From positions 1,520,001 to 1,584,000 of the forward strand of contig NZ_AP021846.1 in NCBI RefSeq assembly GCF_009176705.1: a DNA stretch of 64,000 bases, written 5' to 3'. The DNA is from Pseudoalteromonas sp. A25. Lineage in GTDB: Bacteria; Pseudomonadota; Gammaproteobacteria; Enterobacterales; Alteromonadaceae. Within the stretch, counting starts at the first letter, position 1. Every line of letters starts with the position of its first letter. This document shows positions 1-8,496 of the stretch, one piece after another. A program made the translations under genes and the position numbers. Below the pieces are notes generated by a model. It saw nothing but the letters and a program-made list of their open reading frames with translations. It was not told where the DNA came from and made no database searches.

Positions 1-1131
1 GGTGGCATTAAACGTATTGCTGCCATTACATCTCGTATTGTGCCACTGATGGCGGCTGTGTATATCGTTGGTGCACTAGCTGTTATCTTGTACAACATTG
101 AAAATATTGGTCCATCATTTGCGGCTGTGTTTACCAATGCTATGAGTGGCTCAGCTGCAGCTGGTGGGTTCTTAGGTGCGTCATTTGCGTACGCATTTAA
201 CCGAGGTGTAAACAGAGGCCTATTCTCGAATGAAGCGGGTCAAGGTTCTGCACCGATTGCGCACGCTTCTGCAAAAGCTGACGAGCCAGTGTCAGAAGGG
301 ATGGTTTCTATCCTTGAACCTTTTATCGATACTATCATCATCTGTACACTAACTGGTTTAGTGATTTTATCTTCAGGGGTATGGTCAGAAAAGTTTGATA
401 CCCAGTTTGAACGTTCATCTATGACTATTATTCAAGGTCAGTATAGTGAAGACAACGAGCAGCAAAGACAGGCGTTGTATCAATACCTTAATGGCGGCAA
501 GGAGCATTCAGTAGAGTTATATAACGGCAGTATTGAAGTTGCAAAAGGTAGAGCACTTGATAATGACTTTACGATCCTTCACTCTCGCTCTATTGGCGAG
601 GATATCCGCTTTGGTATTACTGAGCGCCATGTTTATACTGGCACAGTAGAAGTAACAAACGGTAAGTTGGTTGATGAGAGTATCAGTGTTCGAGGTAAAT
701 CGCTGGTTCATTCGGCTGAGCTAACCACCAAAGCCTTTACGCGAGGGTTTTTCGGTGACAACGGCCAATACATTGTATCAATCGGTTTGTTGATGTTTGC
801 ATTTTCAACTGCGATTGCATGGTCATATTATGGTGACCGAGCGATGATTTATCTGTTAGGCAGTCGTTCAGTAATGCCGTATCGCGTTTTTTATGTAGCA
901 GGCTTCTTTTGGGCGTCTTTTGCAGATACCACCTTAGTCTGGAAATTAGCAGCGGTCGCGATCGTGGTTATGACGCTACCAAACCTATTCGGTATATTCT
1001 TACTACGAAAAGAAATGAAAGAATCTGTAGATGATTACTGGAAAAAATTTAATAGTGAACATGGCAATAAAGAGCTGAGTACCAACAAAGGTGACGATAA
1101 AAACAGCATGCGTGTAAACGAGTCGAATTGA
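1..1131 (+). CDS. Sodium/alanine symporter (AGCS family), 5' truncated
   Basis: The reading frame is open from base 1, so the gene begins outside the window; 376 C-terminal residues are visible. AGCS proteins couple Na+ entry to uptake of alanine or glycine across the inner membrane. Family features are the GALAVILYN helix, the [23 protein letters not shown] segment (an AGCS signature) and several hydrophobic helices up to about residue 345, followed by a charged cytoplasmic tail. Between the helix ending ILSSGVW (about residue 125) and the [17 protein letters not shown] helix lies a soluble stretch of about 120 residues, longer than in classical DagA/AlsT proteins. It is followed by an intrinsic terminator. 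The exact substrate cannot be told. Confidence 0.9.
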   Translation, partial: GGIKRIAAITSRIVPLMAAVYIVGALAVILYNIENIGPSFAAVFTNAMSGSAAAGGFLGASFAYAFNRGVNRGLFSNEAGQGSAPIAHASAKADEPVSEGMVSILEPFIDTIIICTLTGLVILSSGVWSEKFDTQFERSSMTIIQGQYSEDNEQQRQALYQYLNGGKEHSVELYNGSIEVAKGRALDNDFTILHSRSIGEDIRFGITERHVYTGTVEVTNGKLVDESISVRGKSLVHSAELTTKAFTRGFFGDNGQYIVSIGLLMFAFSTAIAWSYYGDRAMIYLLGSRSVMPYRVFYVAGFFWASFADTTLVWKLAAVAIVVMTLPNLFGIFLLRKEMKESVDDYWKKFNSEHGNKELSTNKGDDKNSMRVNESN

Positions 1132-1163
1132 ACAAAGACATTCGATTAGAAAACAAGTAAAAT

Positions 1164-1187
1164 AGCGCCCATATTGGGCGCTTTTTT
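1164..1187 (+). terminator. Intrinsic terminator after the symporter gene
   Basis: An 8-bp perfect stem (AGCGCCCA / TGGGCGCT) with a 3-nt loop is followed by six T residues. Confidence 0.85.
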
Positions 1188-1208
1188 GTAGCATTTGGAG
1201 AGTTATTT

Positions 1209-1535
1209 ATGGCAATTGTACAATGTCCCGGTTGCAGCAAATCTATTTCAAATAAAAGTACTGCCTGCCCGCATTGCCAACTGCAGTTAAAAGAGATGAC
1301 AGCAGAGCAAATTGAACGTCTGGCAATAAAACAGCGTATCAATAAACAGCAAAAATTTATGAATCACTCGTTTTTGGCGTTAATTCTATTTTTAGGTGGT
1401 TTTTTATATATGTATTGGCGTCAACCGGAGCCGGACTCTTTACAAATGATGGCTGCGCAAGGCGCTATTGCTATAGGGTGCGTGTGGTATTTGGTTAACC
1501 GTGTAGTTTTGATTTACTTGAAAAAGAAAAAGTAG
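1209..1535 (+). CDS. Zinc-ribbon membrane protein
   Basis: A 108-residue protein. The N-terminus carries CPGC and CPHC pairs (residues 6-9 and 20-23) that should bind one zinc as a ribbon. Two hydrophobic segments follow (about 52-70 and 80-102), then a Lys-rich end, so this is a small inner-membrane protein with a cytoplasmic zinc ribbon. It starts 22 bp after the symporter terminator and ends 2 bp before the DUF1315 gene, so it probably opens a three-gene operon with that gene and the DUF349 gene. No function is known to me. Confidence 0.75.
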   Translation: MAIVQCPGCSKSISNKSTACPHCQLQLKEMTAEQIERLAIKQRINKQQKFMNHSFLALILFLGGFLYMYWRQPEPDSLQMMAAQGAIAIGCVWYLVNRVVLIYLKKKK

Positions 1536-1537
1536 CG

Positions 1538-1819
1538 ATGAATATAGATAATTTGGTCAATAGCATTACACCAGAGGTGTTTGAGCGTTTGCAATATGGG
1601 GCCTCTACTGGTAAATGGCCTGATGGTACAGCACTGAGTGAAGCTCAAAAAGCGCAGACGTTGCAACTAGTCATGTTATATCAGTCTAAGGTCGCTAAAA
1701 GTGACGAGCAATTTACGATTAATGAGCGTGGAGAAATGGTTCAAAAGTCCAAACGCGAGTTACAACAAGAATTTAAATCTCAAAACGAAATAGCTAGGTT
1801 CAGCGAAAATGATCTTTAA
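1538..1819 (+). CDS. YeaC-like DUF1315 family protein
   Basis: A 93-residue soluble protein. The stretch with LQYGASTGKWPDG followed by LSEAQKAQTLQLVMLYQSK is characteristic of the DUF1315/YeaC family, which has no assigned function. The C-terminal half is charged. Its last 11 bases overlap the start of the DUF349 gene, so the two are likely translationally coupled. Confidence 0.8.
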   Translation: MNIDNLVNSITPEVFERLQYGASTGKWPDGTALSEAQKAQTLQLVMLYQSKVAKSDEQFTINERGEMVQKSKRELQQEFKSQNEIARFSENDL

Positions 1820-4490
1820 ACACCTATTTACTCCTAAATGGAAGCACCCTAAAACGGCAGTACGCCTAGCGGCAGTTGATAAACTTGATAGCGGCAAAGA
1901 TGCAGAGGCCTTACACGTGTTGGCGCTGCAAGACAGCTCAGCGGAGATCCGCAAAAAAGCACTGCATAAAGTTAATGACTTGGTACTATGGTGGCAAGCG
2001 TATAAACAAGATCAAAATTTAAAAGAGCTCGCTGAACAGCAGATAACAAGTGCGGTACTTAACAAGAGTGATGCGTTAGCAGAGGATATCCGCAGCGAAT
2101 ATATCGATAAGCATGCATCAGCAAAGTTGTTAGAAAAGCTCGCATTCTCAGAAAAAGACATTCAAGTTAGGGTGAAGCTACTTAAACGTTTAGCGAATGC
2201 AAAATTAATAGAGCGAGCGTTTAAAGAAGGTGATGAGCCGATGCAGCTTGCACTATTACCTCTGATTGAGCAATATCAACTAGACAAGCCTGTACTTAAA
2301 AGTGCTGTGGGCAGTGCGCTTAGCCAAATTGAAAATCGACTCGAGCAGCAACGACTGGCAAAAGAGATGCCTAAGCAAGTTCAGCAGCAGACGAAAATGG
2401 TGCTAGCGAAACTTAATGCGCTAAGAGAGAAAACGGATTATCGGTTGGTTGATGAGCACTCAAAAGAGCTGTTGCTAGAGTGGCAAAAAATTGAATTAAA
2501 ATGGCTATGTGAAGAAGAAATTCAGCTTATTGATGAGAAATTTGCACGCATTAATCAAAAGCTAACTACGCATTTAGAAAAACTGCAAAGTGATTTTGAA
2601 ACGCACCAAGCAAAAGTACAAGCCAAACAAGCAAAAGAAACTGCCGTTGCACATTTTCACTTGGCTATGGGCGATTTAGAACAGCAGCTTGCAGATGCGG
2701 TTGTAGCTTTAGATGACGCTAAAAATCAACATATAGCAGCACAACTTACTGATTTAAATCAGCAGATGGTAGGCAGCGAATTTAGCACCTCACCAGAGTT
2801 TGTTTCGCTGCAAAACCAAGTATCACGGTTACAACGACAACTGGACCAGCTGCCAGAGCTTATCAGCGCCAATGAAGCAATGCAGCAGGCTTTAACGTCA
2901 CTGGAGCAAGTGCCTGCAACCTCAGAACTGGCACTGCTAGATGACACTTTAGTTAAGCAAAAGGCAGCTTATGATCTGTGTAAATCCTTGTTGCGACAGC
3001 TACCTCAAAATTTACATCAACAAGCGTCAAACCGTTTAAATGAACTCAGCAAGCAATTTAAAAAAGACATGGCGCCTTTACTTGAAGAGCAGCAAAGTCA
3101 TCTTAAGCAGGCAAGGCGCAAAGGAAAAGACGTACAAAGGTTGATTGAACAAGGTCGCTTTAATGTAGCTTTTGGTGTGTTTAATGGCTTTTTAGAGCAT
3201 TATGAAAAGCTTACGGAAAGTAATCAGCAACAGTTAGAAAAACTTCACACCAGCTTAAACGAAGCGCTAACAGAAGTTCGAGACTGGCAAAAATATGCGG
3301 CAACGCCAAAGCGTGCAGAACTATTGGCTCAGCTTGATGAAAAACTTGCTGAGACAGACGTTGACCCTAAACAGCGCGCTAAAGATGTGAAACTGCTGCG
3401 CGTTCGTTGGAACGAATTAGGGCGTATCGACACGGAGGAAGAAAAATCGCAAGCGGCGCAATTTGATGAAAAAATTGAGCGTTTGTTTGCACCGTGCCGC
3501 GAGTTTTTTGCCCAGCAAGAGCAGCAACGTGAACAAGCAAAACAAGCTAGAGAGCAAATTATTGCGCAAATGAAAACACTTGCTGCAGAGGATACACAAG
3601 CCGGGGATTTTGATTGGCGCCAGTTTGAAGGCCAATTTAATCGACTCTTAAAACAATGGCGCTCATCGGGCAGTGTTGATGGGGCCGTTTATAAAGCACT
3701 GAATGCTGAGTATAAAACGCATTACAATGGTGTTAATGAGCGATTGAAGTCTTACCATAAGAGCAATGCAGAGCTAAAGCAACAGTTAGTAGACCAAGCT
3801 CAGCAGCAGCTTGAGTCTGATGATTTAGCACAGGCGTGTGAGCAGCTTAAAGCCTTACAAAAGCAATGGCAGAGCATTGGCTTTGCTGGCTCTAAACAAG
3901 AGCACACCCTTTGGCAAAACTTTAGGGCGCATAACGATGCTGTTTTTGCCAAGCGTAGTGAACAATTTGAACTACAAAAGCAGCAAGAATCTGAGCAAGA
4001 GACAGAGCAACAAGCACAATTGGATGCGTTGGCTTCAAGGCTAAATAATGATTTATCAGCATCACAACTAGAGCAGCTAGCCAACGAAGTGTCTGCGCTG
4101 CAATTATTACCTAGTATGAAAAAGTTACAAACAGGGTTGGCTGATAAAATTGCTCAACATCAGCAAAAGCTTGTCGCTAAAAAAGATCAGCAAAAATATG
4201 ATGATTTAATTGACGCGTTAGAGCAGGGTACTGAGGTAGCGCAGCAGTGGTTACAAGCTGGTGAGACGAGTGAGTTGAATGCTCAGCAGTTACTATTACG
4301 CCTTGAAATTCTCGCTGATATCGACACCCCAGAGCCATTTAAATCGCAACGAATGGTTGAGCAAGTGGCTTTGTTAGATGCAAAACTACAAGGTGAACAA
4401 GTGAGTTTTGAGCAGTGCTTAACAGAATATTTGCGCGCTTGTAGCGGTGAAATTGACAGCGATAGATTGCTCAGAGTTTTAAAAAGATAA
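1809..4490 (+). CDS. DUF349 domain-containing coiled-coil protein
   Basis: An 893-residue soluble protein. The first 150 residues are helical and resemble a HEAT-like repeat (LAAVDKL, LALQDSSAEIRKKAL). The rest is long Gln/Glu/Lys-rich coiled coil with repeated DUF349 units, recognisable by Trp-containing motifs such as LLRVRWNELGRID, LLKQWRSSGSVDG and LQKQWQSIGFAGS. Such proteins are common in marine gammaproteobacteria and remain poorly characterised. No signal peptide or membrane segment is visible. It is the last gene of its operon and is followed by a bidirectional terminator. Confidence 0.85.
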   Translation: MIFKHLFTPKWKHPKTAVRLAAVDKLDSGKDAEALHVLALQDSSAEIRKKALHKVNDLVLWWQAYKQDQNLKELAEQQITSAVLNKSDALAEDIRSEYIDKHASAKLLEKLAFSEKDIQVRVKLLKRLANAKLIERAFKEGDEPMQLALLPLIEQYQLDKPVLKSAVGSALSQIENRLEQQRLAKEMPKQVQQQTKMVLAKLNALREKTDYRLVDEHSKELLLEWQKIELKWLCEEEIQLIDEKFARINQKLTTHLEKLQSDFETHQAKVQAKQAKETAVAHFHLAMGDLEQQLADAVVALDDAKNQHIAAQLTDLNQQMVGSEFSTSPEFVSLQNQVSRLQRQLDQLPELISANEAMQQALTSLEQVPATSELALLDDTLVKQKAAYDLCKSLLRQLPQNLHQQASNRLNELSKQFKKDMAPLLEEQQSHLKQARRKGKDVQRLIEQGRFNVAFGVFNGFLEHYEKLTESNQQQLEKLHTSLNEALTEVRDWQKYAATPKRAELLAQLDEKLAETDVDPKQRAKDVKLLRVRWNELGRIDTEEEKSQAAQFDEKIERLFAPCREFFAQQEQQREQAKQAREQIIAQMKTLAAEDTQAGDFDWRQFEGQFNRLLKQWRSSGSVDGAVYKALNAEYKTHYNGVNERLKSYHKSNAELKQQLVDQAQQQLESDDLAQACEQLKALQKQWQSIGFAGSKQEHTLWQNFRAHNDAVFAKRSEQFELQKQQESEQETEQQAQLDALASRLNNDLSASQLEQLANEVSALQLLPSMKKLQTGLADKIAQHQQKLVAKKDQQKYDDLIDALEQGTEVAQQWLQAGETSELNAQQLLLRLEILADIDTPEPFKSQRMVEQVALLDAKLQGEQVSFEQCLTEYLRACSGEIDSDRLLRVLKR

Positions 4491-4506
4491 ATGACGTTAA
4501 AGATGA

Positions 4507-4535
4507 AAAAATCCGATGCCATGCATCGGATTTTT
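4507..4535. terminator. Bidirectional terminator between DUF349 gene and TonB receptor gene
   Basis: A 13-bp perfect stem (AAAAATCCGATGC / GCATCGGATTTTT) with a CAT loop has an A run on the left and a T run on the right, so it can end both convergent genes. Confidence 0.9.
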
Positions 4536-4562
4536 ATTGTCTGCAATCCATCTAATTGGATT

Positions 4563-6926
4563 TTAGAAGAAAATATAATCTAAACGTACTGCTAAAGTTC
4601 TACCTGGCAAAAACTCGATATATTTTTGAGCTGTCGCACTGTCGTTTCGGCTTCTCTCGTTTTGGTATTTAATTGCATCATTATTAAAAACGTTGTTTAA
4701 ATGCACGCTTATTTTTACGTTGTCATTTACCTCATAACGAGCAGAAAGGTTAAACACTTCATAGCCCGGCACTCGGTCGCCATCTTTAGTATCAAAGTGA
4801 GTTTGATATTTACCATAAGCACTCATATCGGCGCGAATAAACGCCGGGCGTCCGTTGAACTCAAACTCTTTGTCTAACGCAACATAGGCATTGTATTTAG
4901 GTACCAAAGTCATCTCATCGCCTTTTTTCCCCTGAATTGACGCATTATCTTCGGTAAGTTCTGACTTAGTATAAGAAGCATTAAAAATAAGCGATAGGTC
5001 ATCCGTTAAGTTTGCTTTTGACTCAAACTCAAGGCCACGAGATTGCGCAGCTCCTGCATTCGCTGTGTAACTAAAGCCACAAGTATTCATATAAATGCTG
5101 GTTTTAATATTTGTCCAGTCAATATGATAAACCGCTGAGCTAAAGCTAAAGCGACCGTCAAATAAAGATGCCTTAACACCTAGTTCATAGTTGTCGATAG
5201 AATCGGATGTGTATCTGTCTTTGCGATTGCCAGCCTTAGGATCGTCCACACATGCTTGCGCGAGCGGACCATTGTTACCACCCGGGCGGTAGCCTTCTGA
5301 ATAAAGTGCATACACTGAGTAATGCTTTTCTGGTCGCCAAGACGCGCTAAACTTATAGCGGTTGCCATCTTCTTGACCTTGAGTTAACGATACGCGCTCA
5401 GACCACACACCTTCTGTTTCGGTGTGGCTATAATCTTCTAAATCAAAACGACGTAGCCCAGCATTTAGCTCAAATTCACCCAAATCTTGTGTTTGAAACG
5501 TGTAACTGATGTCTGCAAAAAGTGCTTGCTCTTCTTCCCAAGTACTGTAACGGCGCAGGTTCCAAATTTTAGCGGGGTCGCCAAACTTATCAATGCCCAT
5601 TTGGCGTGCATCAACACCCCACCAATACTGTGCTGCGGCAGATACTTGCTCGCCCAGTTCTAGATACTGCCACTGATAATCGGGTGTATTTGGCTCTGTC
5701 GTTTTGTCATAGAAAAATCCAACAGTCCAATTTAGTGGGCTGTTTAAATCTAGGTTTTGTAATCTCAGCTCATGGGTCGTTCTATCGTATTCATCATGAT
5801 TGACGATCCACGTTTTGAACATGTCTGCTGCATCCAGACGTGACCAATCATTAAGAGAGTGAGTTTCATATTCTCGATAGGAGCCAGTGTAAGATAACGA
5901 TGCTATATCTGCGATATTATCAACGTTAATAGCAACAGAAAATAAGTCGAACTGCTCTTCTTCCCAGAAGTCGAAGGTTTCGTAAATAGAATATTTATCA
6001 ACTGCTCCGGTTACAAATTCACTGCCTTGCACACAACGCACGCGCCCCCAATTAGGATCGCAGTCGTTCCATTGATGTGATACCTCGTAACCATATTTTG
6101 CACTGGGGTCATCTTTATAGTTTAGGCTGTAATAACCCCCAGGCTTTGAGGTGTCGCCTAGTGTCTCGCCTTGTGGGTTTCGCTCGTCTCTCACGTACGC
6201 AAAGTTAATGGTGGTACCATCTTGTGGCTGCCACAACAATTGGGTACGGATGAAGCTGGTTTTTTTCTCGCTTTGTTGCCCAGTGGCTTTGTTGACCATA
6301 GGGCGCATATCATTGGTAATGTTACCATTAATACGCATAGCTAGGGTGTTAGAGAGCAGTGGAATATTAACACCTAAAGACATGCTACTATCAAATCCAT
6401 CAACGTCTTTTTCTGCTGCACCTTGCATAGTGCCAAATAGCTCGAACTCATCTAGGCGAGGTTTATTGGTAATAACACGTATGGTGCCGCCAATGGCATT
6501 TGAGCCATATAAAGTACCTTGAGGACCGCGCAGGATCTCTATGCGCTCAACGTCTGCTAAGTTGGTAAATTCATAGGGGATATCATCAGTAAAAGTGGCG
6601 GTTGTATCGGGGGTGGTATCGCTACCTCCACTTAGGCCACGCAGAATAAGCTGGTTTCTAGGGGCAGCAGCACCGGCAAGTGTGCGATAAATATCGCTTG
6701 CATCTAAATAGTTTCGGTTACTCATTTCAGCAGCCGACACCGCTGAAACACTCATGGGTATTTCGAGTATTGATTCTACTTTTTTACGAGAAGTAACCGT
6801 TATTACCTCTAAACTATCTTGTTTTATGGTACTTGTATCAGCCATTGCTGCAGTAGGTAATAAATAAAGAGAGCTGAAAACGGCGGTACTGATCATGCTT
6901 TTTCTCAGCAAGTTATTATTATTCAT
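4563..6926 (-). CDS. TonB-dependent outer-membrane receptor
   Basis: A 787-residue protein with a signal peptide ending near TAAMADTS. A TonB-box-like stretch (SLEVITVTSRKK) precedes a plug domain with LRGPQGTLYGSNAIGGTIRVITN (about residues 130-155). A long beta-barrel ends in an aromatic residue (YIFF), as expected for Bam-assembled barrels. The barrel style (YSEGYRPGGNNGP, NYELGVKASLFDGRF) matches generic TonB receptors of Alteromonadales and Sphingomonadales rather than the TIGR01783 siderophore group. It stands alone between a terminator and a repeat-containing intergenic region, with no obvious Fur box upstream. The substrate is unknown. Confidence 0.9.
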   Translation of the reverse strand: MNNNNLLRKSMISTAVFSSLYLLPTAAMADTSTIKQDSLEVITVTSRKKVESILEIPMSVSAVSAAEMSNRNYLDASDIYRTLAGAAAPRNQLILRGLSGGSDTTPDTTATFTDDIPYEFTNLADVERIEILRGPQGTLYGSNAIGGTIRVITNKPRLDEFELFGTMQGAAEKDVDGFDSSMSLGVNIPLLSNTLAMRINGNITNDMRPMVNKATGQQSEKKTSFIRTQLLWQPQDGTTINFAYVRDERNPQGETLGDTSKPGGYYSLNYKDDPSAKYGYEVSHQWNDCDPNWGRVRCVQGSEFVTGAVDKYSIYETFDFWEEEQFDLFSVAINVDNIADIASLSYTGSYREYETHSLNDWSRLDAADMFKTWIVNHDEYDRTTHELRLQNLDLNSPLNWTVGFFYDKTTEPNTPDYQWQYLELGEQVSAAAQYWWGVDARQMGIDKFGDPAKIWNLRRYSTWEEEQALFADISYTFQTQDLGEFELNAGLRRFDLEDYSHTETEGVWSERVSLTQGQEDGNRYKFSASWRPEKHYSVYALYSEGYRPGGNNGPLAQACVDDPKAGNRKDRYTSDSIDNYELGVKASLFDGRFSFSSAVYHIDWTNIKTSIYMNTCGFSYTANAGAAQSRGLEFESKANLTDDLSLIFNASYTKSELTEDNASIQGKKGDEMTLVPKYNAYVALDKEFEFNGRPAFIRADMSAYGKYQTHFDTKDGDRVPGYEVFNLSARYEVNDNVKISVHLNNVFNNDAIKYQNERSRNDSATAQKYIEFLPGRTLAVRLDYIFF

Positions 6927-7068
6927 GTAATTTCCTTTTTCGGAACTAAATTGTTATTGCGCGCAGTAGATTACGTTAGTAACTAAATATCAACAATACC
7001 ATTTTGCTATTATTTTGTTAACAAGGGCGGCAGAAAATAACTTATAGCGTACGATAGTGAGCTTAAAT

Positions 7069-7261
7069 AACCTCAGCTGCGGATAAGAGTTTTGATAGCT
7101 CAGAAGAGAGACATTGCAACCCCTTCAATATCCAATGACGATATTTCGCTCACTATCAAGGCATTTTCGTGAAGTAATAGCGAGCTATTACAAATGAAAA
7201 TAACGAAGAGAGTGAGTGAAATAGCTTTATTGGACAAATTCTCTTATGTGCAGCTGAGGTT
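7069..7261. mobile_element. MITE-like element, 193 bp
   Basis: The ends are 21-bp terminal inverted repeats: AACCTCAGCTGC then GG then ATAAGAG on the left, and the reverse complement of AACCTCAGCTGC then AC then ATAAGAG on the right, so 19 of 21 positions match. Both ends are flanked by the direct repeat AAAT (7065-7068 and 7262-7265), which looks like a target-site duplication. There is no coding capacity. Internal sequence also folds back partly. This pattern fits a non-autonomous transposon, but no other full copy exists in the window to confirm mobility. Confidence 0.55.
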
Positions 7262-7355
7262 AAATAGTTGAAAAGTAGGTATGATAATGAAAAACGGGCA
7301 AAAGTGGTGTGTAAATAGCTTGTTTTTTGTACTCATTACGGAGGTCACTTCATGC

Positions 7356-7387
7356 TTGATACCTTGTGTGTGAATACAAGGTATCAA
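7356..7387. repeat. Perfect inverted repeat downstream of ohr
   Basis: TTGATACCTTGT and ACAAGGTATCAA pair perfectly over 12 bp with an 8-nt loop. It lies 24 bp past the ohr stop codon. No U run follows on either strand, so it may be a U-less terminator or an mRNA 3'-end hairpin. Confidence 0.5.
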
Positions 7388-7411
7388 AAGTCTAGCTTTA
7401 AGTTGACAGCA

Positions 7412-7852
7412 TTATTTTACTGCTAGCTCGATGGTAATATTGCCACGAGTTGCGTTTGAGTAAGGGCATACCTGATGCGCTTTATCGACAAGCTGTTGTG
7501 CATCTTCTTTGCTCATATTGGGTATAGATACAGCCAGTTTTACCGCAATACCAAATCCACCTTCGATAGGGCCAATATCGACTTGTGAGTCAATGGTTGT
7601 ATCGGTGGGTAGTGATTGTTTATTTTGGCCTGCCACAAATTTAAGCGCACCAATAAAGCAAGCGGCATAGCCTGCTGCAAATAATTGCTCAGGGTTAGTC
7701 CCTTGGCCATCGTCACCACCTAAGCCTTTTGGCGTTGAAAGCTTAACATCTAAACGACCATCATTTGATTTAGCGGTGCCTTCACGACCGCCAGTTGCGG
7801 TTGCATGTGCTGAGTAAGCGATAGATTGTAATTGATTCAAAATGTTCTCCAA
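7412..7852 (-). CDS. ohr: Organic hydroperoxide resistance protein Ohr
   Basis: A 146-residue cytoplasmic thiol peroxidase of the OsmC/Ohr family, which reduces organic and fatty-acid hydroperoxides. The two catalytic cysteines sit in AAGYAACFIGAL (about residue 60) and VCPYSNATRGN (about residue 128), and the N-terminal YSAHATATGGREG stretch is typical of Ohr rather than OsmC. Length is normal. It is divergent from ohrR with a 90-bp gap that holds the predicted operator. A leftward promoter is visible there: TTGCAA (7895-7900), 16 bp, TATACT (7873-7878 on the minus strand). Confidence 0.93.
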   Translation of the reverse strand: MENILNQLQSIAYSAHATATGGREGTAKSNDGRLDVKLSTPKGLGGDDGQGTNPEQLFAAGYAACFIGALKFVAGQNKQSLPTDTTIDSQVDIGPIEGGFGIAVKLAVSIPNMSKEDAQQLVDKAHQVCPYSNATRGNITIELAVK

Positions 7853-7861
7853 ATAGTTTAG

Positions 7862-7916
7862 TTTGCATGCAAAGTATATTCAAAATAAATATGTTTGCAA
7901 ATACTTTGCGTGCAAA
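7862..7916. promoter_or_regulatory. Predicted OhrR operator between ohr and ohrR
   Basis: TTTGCATGCAAAGTA (7862-7876) and TACTTTGCGTGCAAA (7902-7916) form a 15-bp inverted repeat with one mismatch. A further TTTGCAAA palindrome lies between them (7894-7901). The left arm covers the -10 of the ohr promoter and the middle palindrome covers its -35. OhrR repressors bind AT-rich palindromes in such divergent regions; assignment to OhrR is from position. Confidence 0.6.
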
Positions 7917-7942
7917 ATAAAATAGCGGTAGAGGTGAACATC

Positions 7943-8368
7943 ATGATTGAAGAGCAGTTAAAACTAGAAAACCAACTATGTCACAGGCTTTATATGGCTT
8001 CGAATAGTGTTGTGCGAAGTTACCGGCCCTTGTTAGAGGCTATCGACCTCACTTATCCGCAGTATGTCGTCATGATGGCGATGTGGGAGCACAAAAAGCT
8101 AACGATTGCGCAGTTACTTGAAAAAACCGCCATAGATGGCGGGGCAATGACCTTGATTTTGAAAAAAATGGTGGCCAAATCTCTACTAGATATCGTGAAA
8201 GATAAAGACGATAAGCGTAAAAAATGGGTAAAGTTGACAGCAGAAGGAGACGCTTTGCGCGCCAAAGCGATGAACATTCCAAGCCAAATTCGTTGTAGTT
8301 ATGAGCGCGTGACGGCAGAAGAATTTAAGATGCTCACCCAGTTGTTAGATAAATTGTTAGACCAATGA
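7943..8368 (+). CDS. ohrR: MarR-family organic peroxide sensor OhrR
   Basis: A 141-residue winged-helix repressor. The N-terminal LENQLCHRLYMASNSV contains the conserved peroxide-sensing cysteine of OhrR, oxidised by organic hydroperoxides to release DNA. LTYPQYVVMMAMWE and the wing with KDDKRKKWVKLTAEG are MarR hallmarks. The start at 7943 was chosen because GAGG lies 8 bp upstream and because an in-frame ATG further upstream (7895) falls inside the operator. No C-terminal resolving-type cysteine is obvious beyond the IRCSY cysteine. Expected to repress ohr and itself. Confidence 0.9.
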   Translation: MIEEQLKLENQLCHRLYMASNSVVRSYRPLLEAIDLTYPQYVVMMAMWEHKKLTIAQLLEKTAIDGGAMTLILKKMVAKSLLDIVKDKDDKRKKWVKLTAEGDALRAKAMNIPSQIRCSYERVTAEEFKMLTQLLDKLLDQ

Positions 8369-8431
8369 GGTTAAAAAGTTGCATTTTGTTTTTTTGTTGT
8401 TAATTTTTGCCTGTTCACGGATTTGAACGAG

Positions 8432-8456
8432 TTTAGTGGTATTTGTCTTTTGTGAA
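8432..8456 (+). promoter_or_regulatory. Shared upstream motif, copy 1
   Basis: TTTAGTGGTAT, then TTG, then TCTTTTGTGAA lies 40 bp before the ATG at 8497. It resembles the copies before the next two secreted-protein genes (9535-9560 and 10891-10917). This is the most divergent of the three copies. It lies partly within an inverted repeat (CCTGTTCAC 8410-8418 / GTGAACAGG 8452-8460). Confidence 0.3.
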
Positions 8457-8496
8457 CAGGATTGAATTACCTTAACTATTTAAAAAGGATCATTTA

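Larger units (their letters stand above)
6927..7411. other. 485-bp intergenic region between the TonB receptor and ohr
   Basis: I see no credible gene here. It holds a MITE-like element (7069-7261) and a perfect 12-bp inverted repeat (7356-7387) just downstream of ohr. The first roughly 140 bp are AT-rich and should carry the promoter of the leftward TonB receptor gene, but no convincing -35/-10 pair could be chosen. Confidence 0.7.

Noticed and set aside
517..711. Small opposite-strand ORF within the symporter gene
   Set aside because: It is antisense to a well-supported coding region, has no ribosome-binding site and no recognisable motif; typical of many shadow frames in this window.
7081..7200. 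Small gene or regulatory RNA inside the MITE-like element
   Set aside because: Frames are short without start signals; partial internal fold-back is explained by the element itself.
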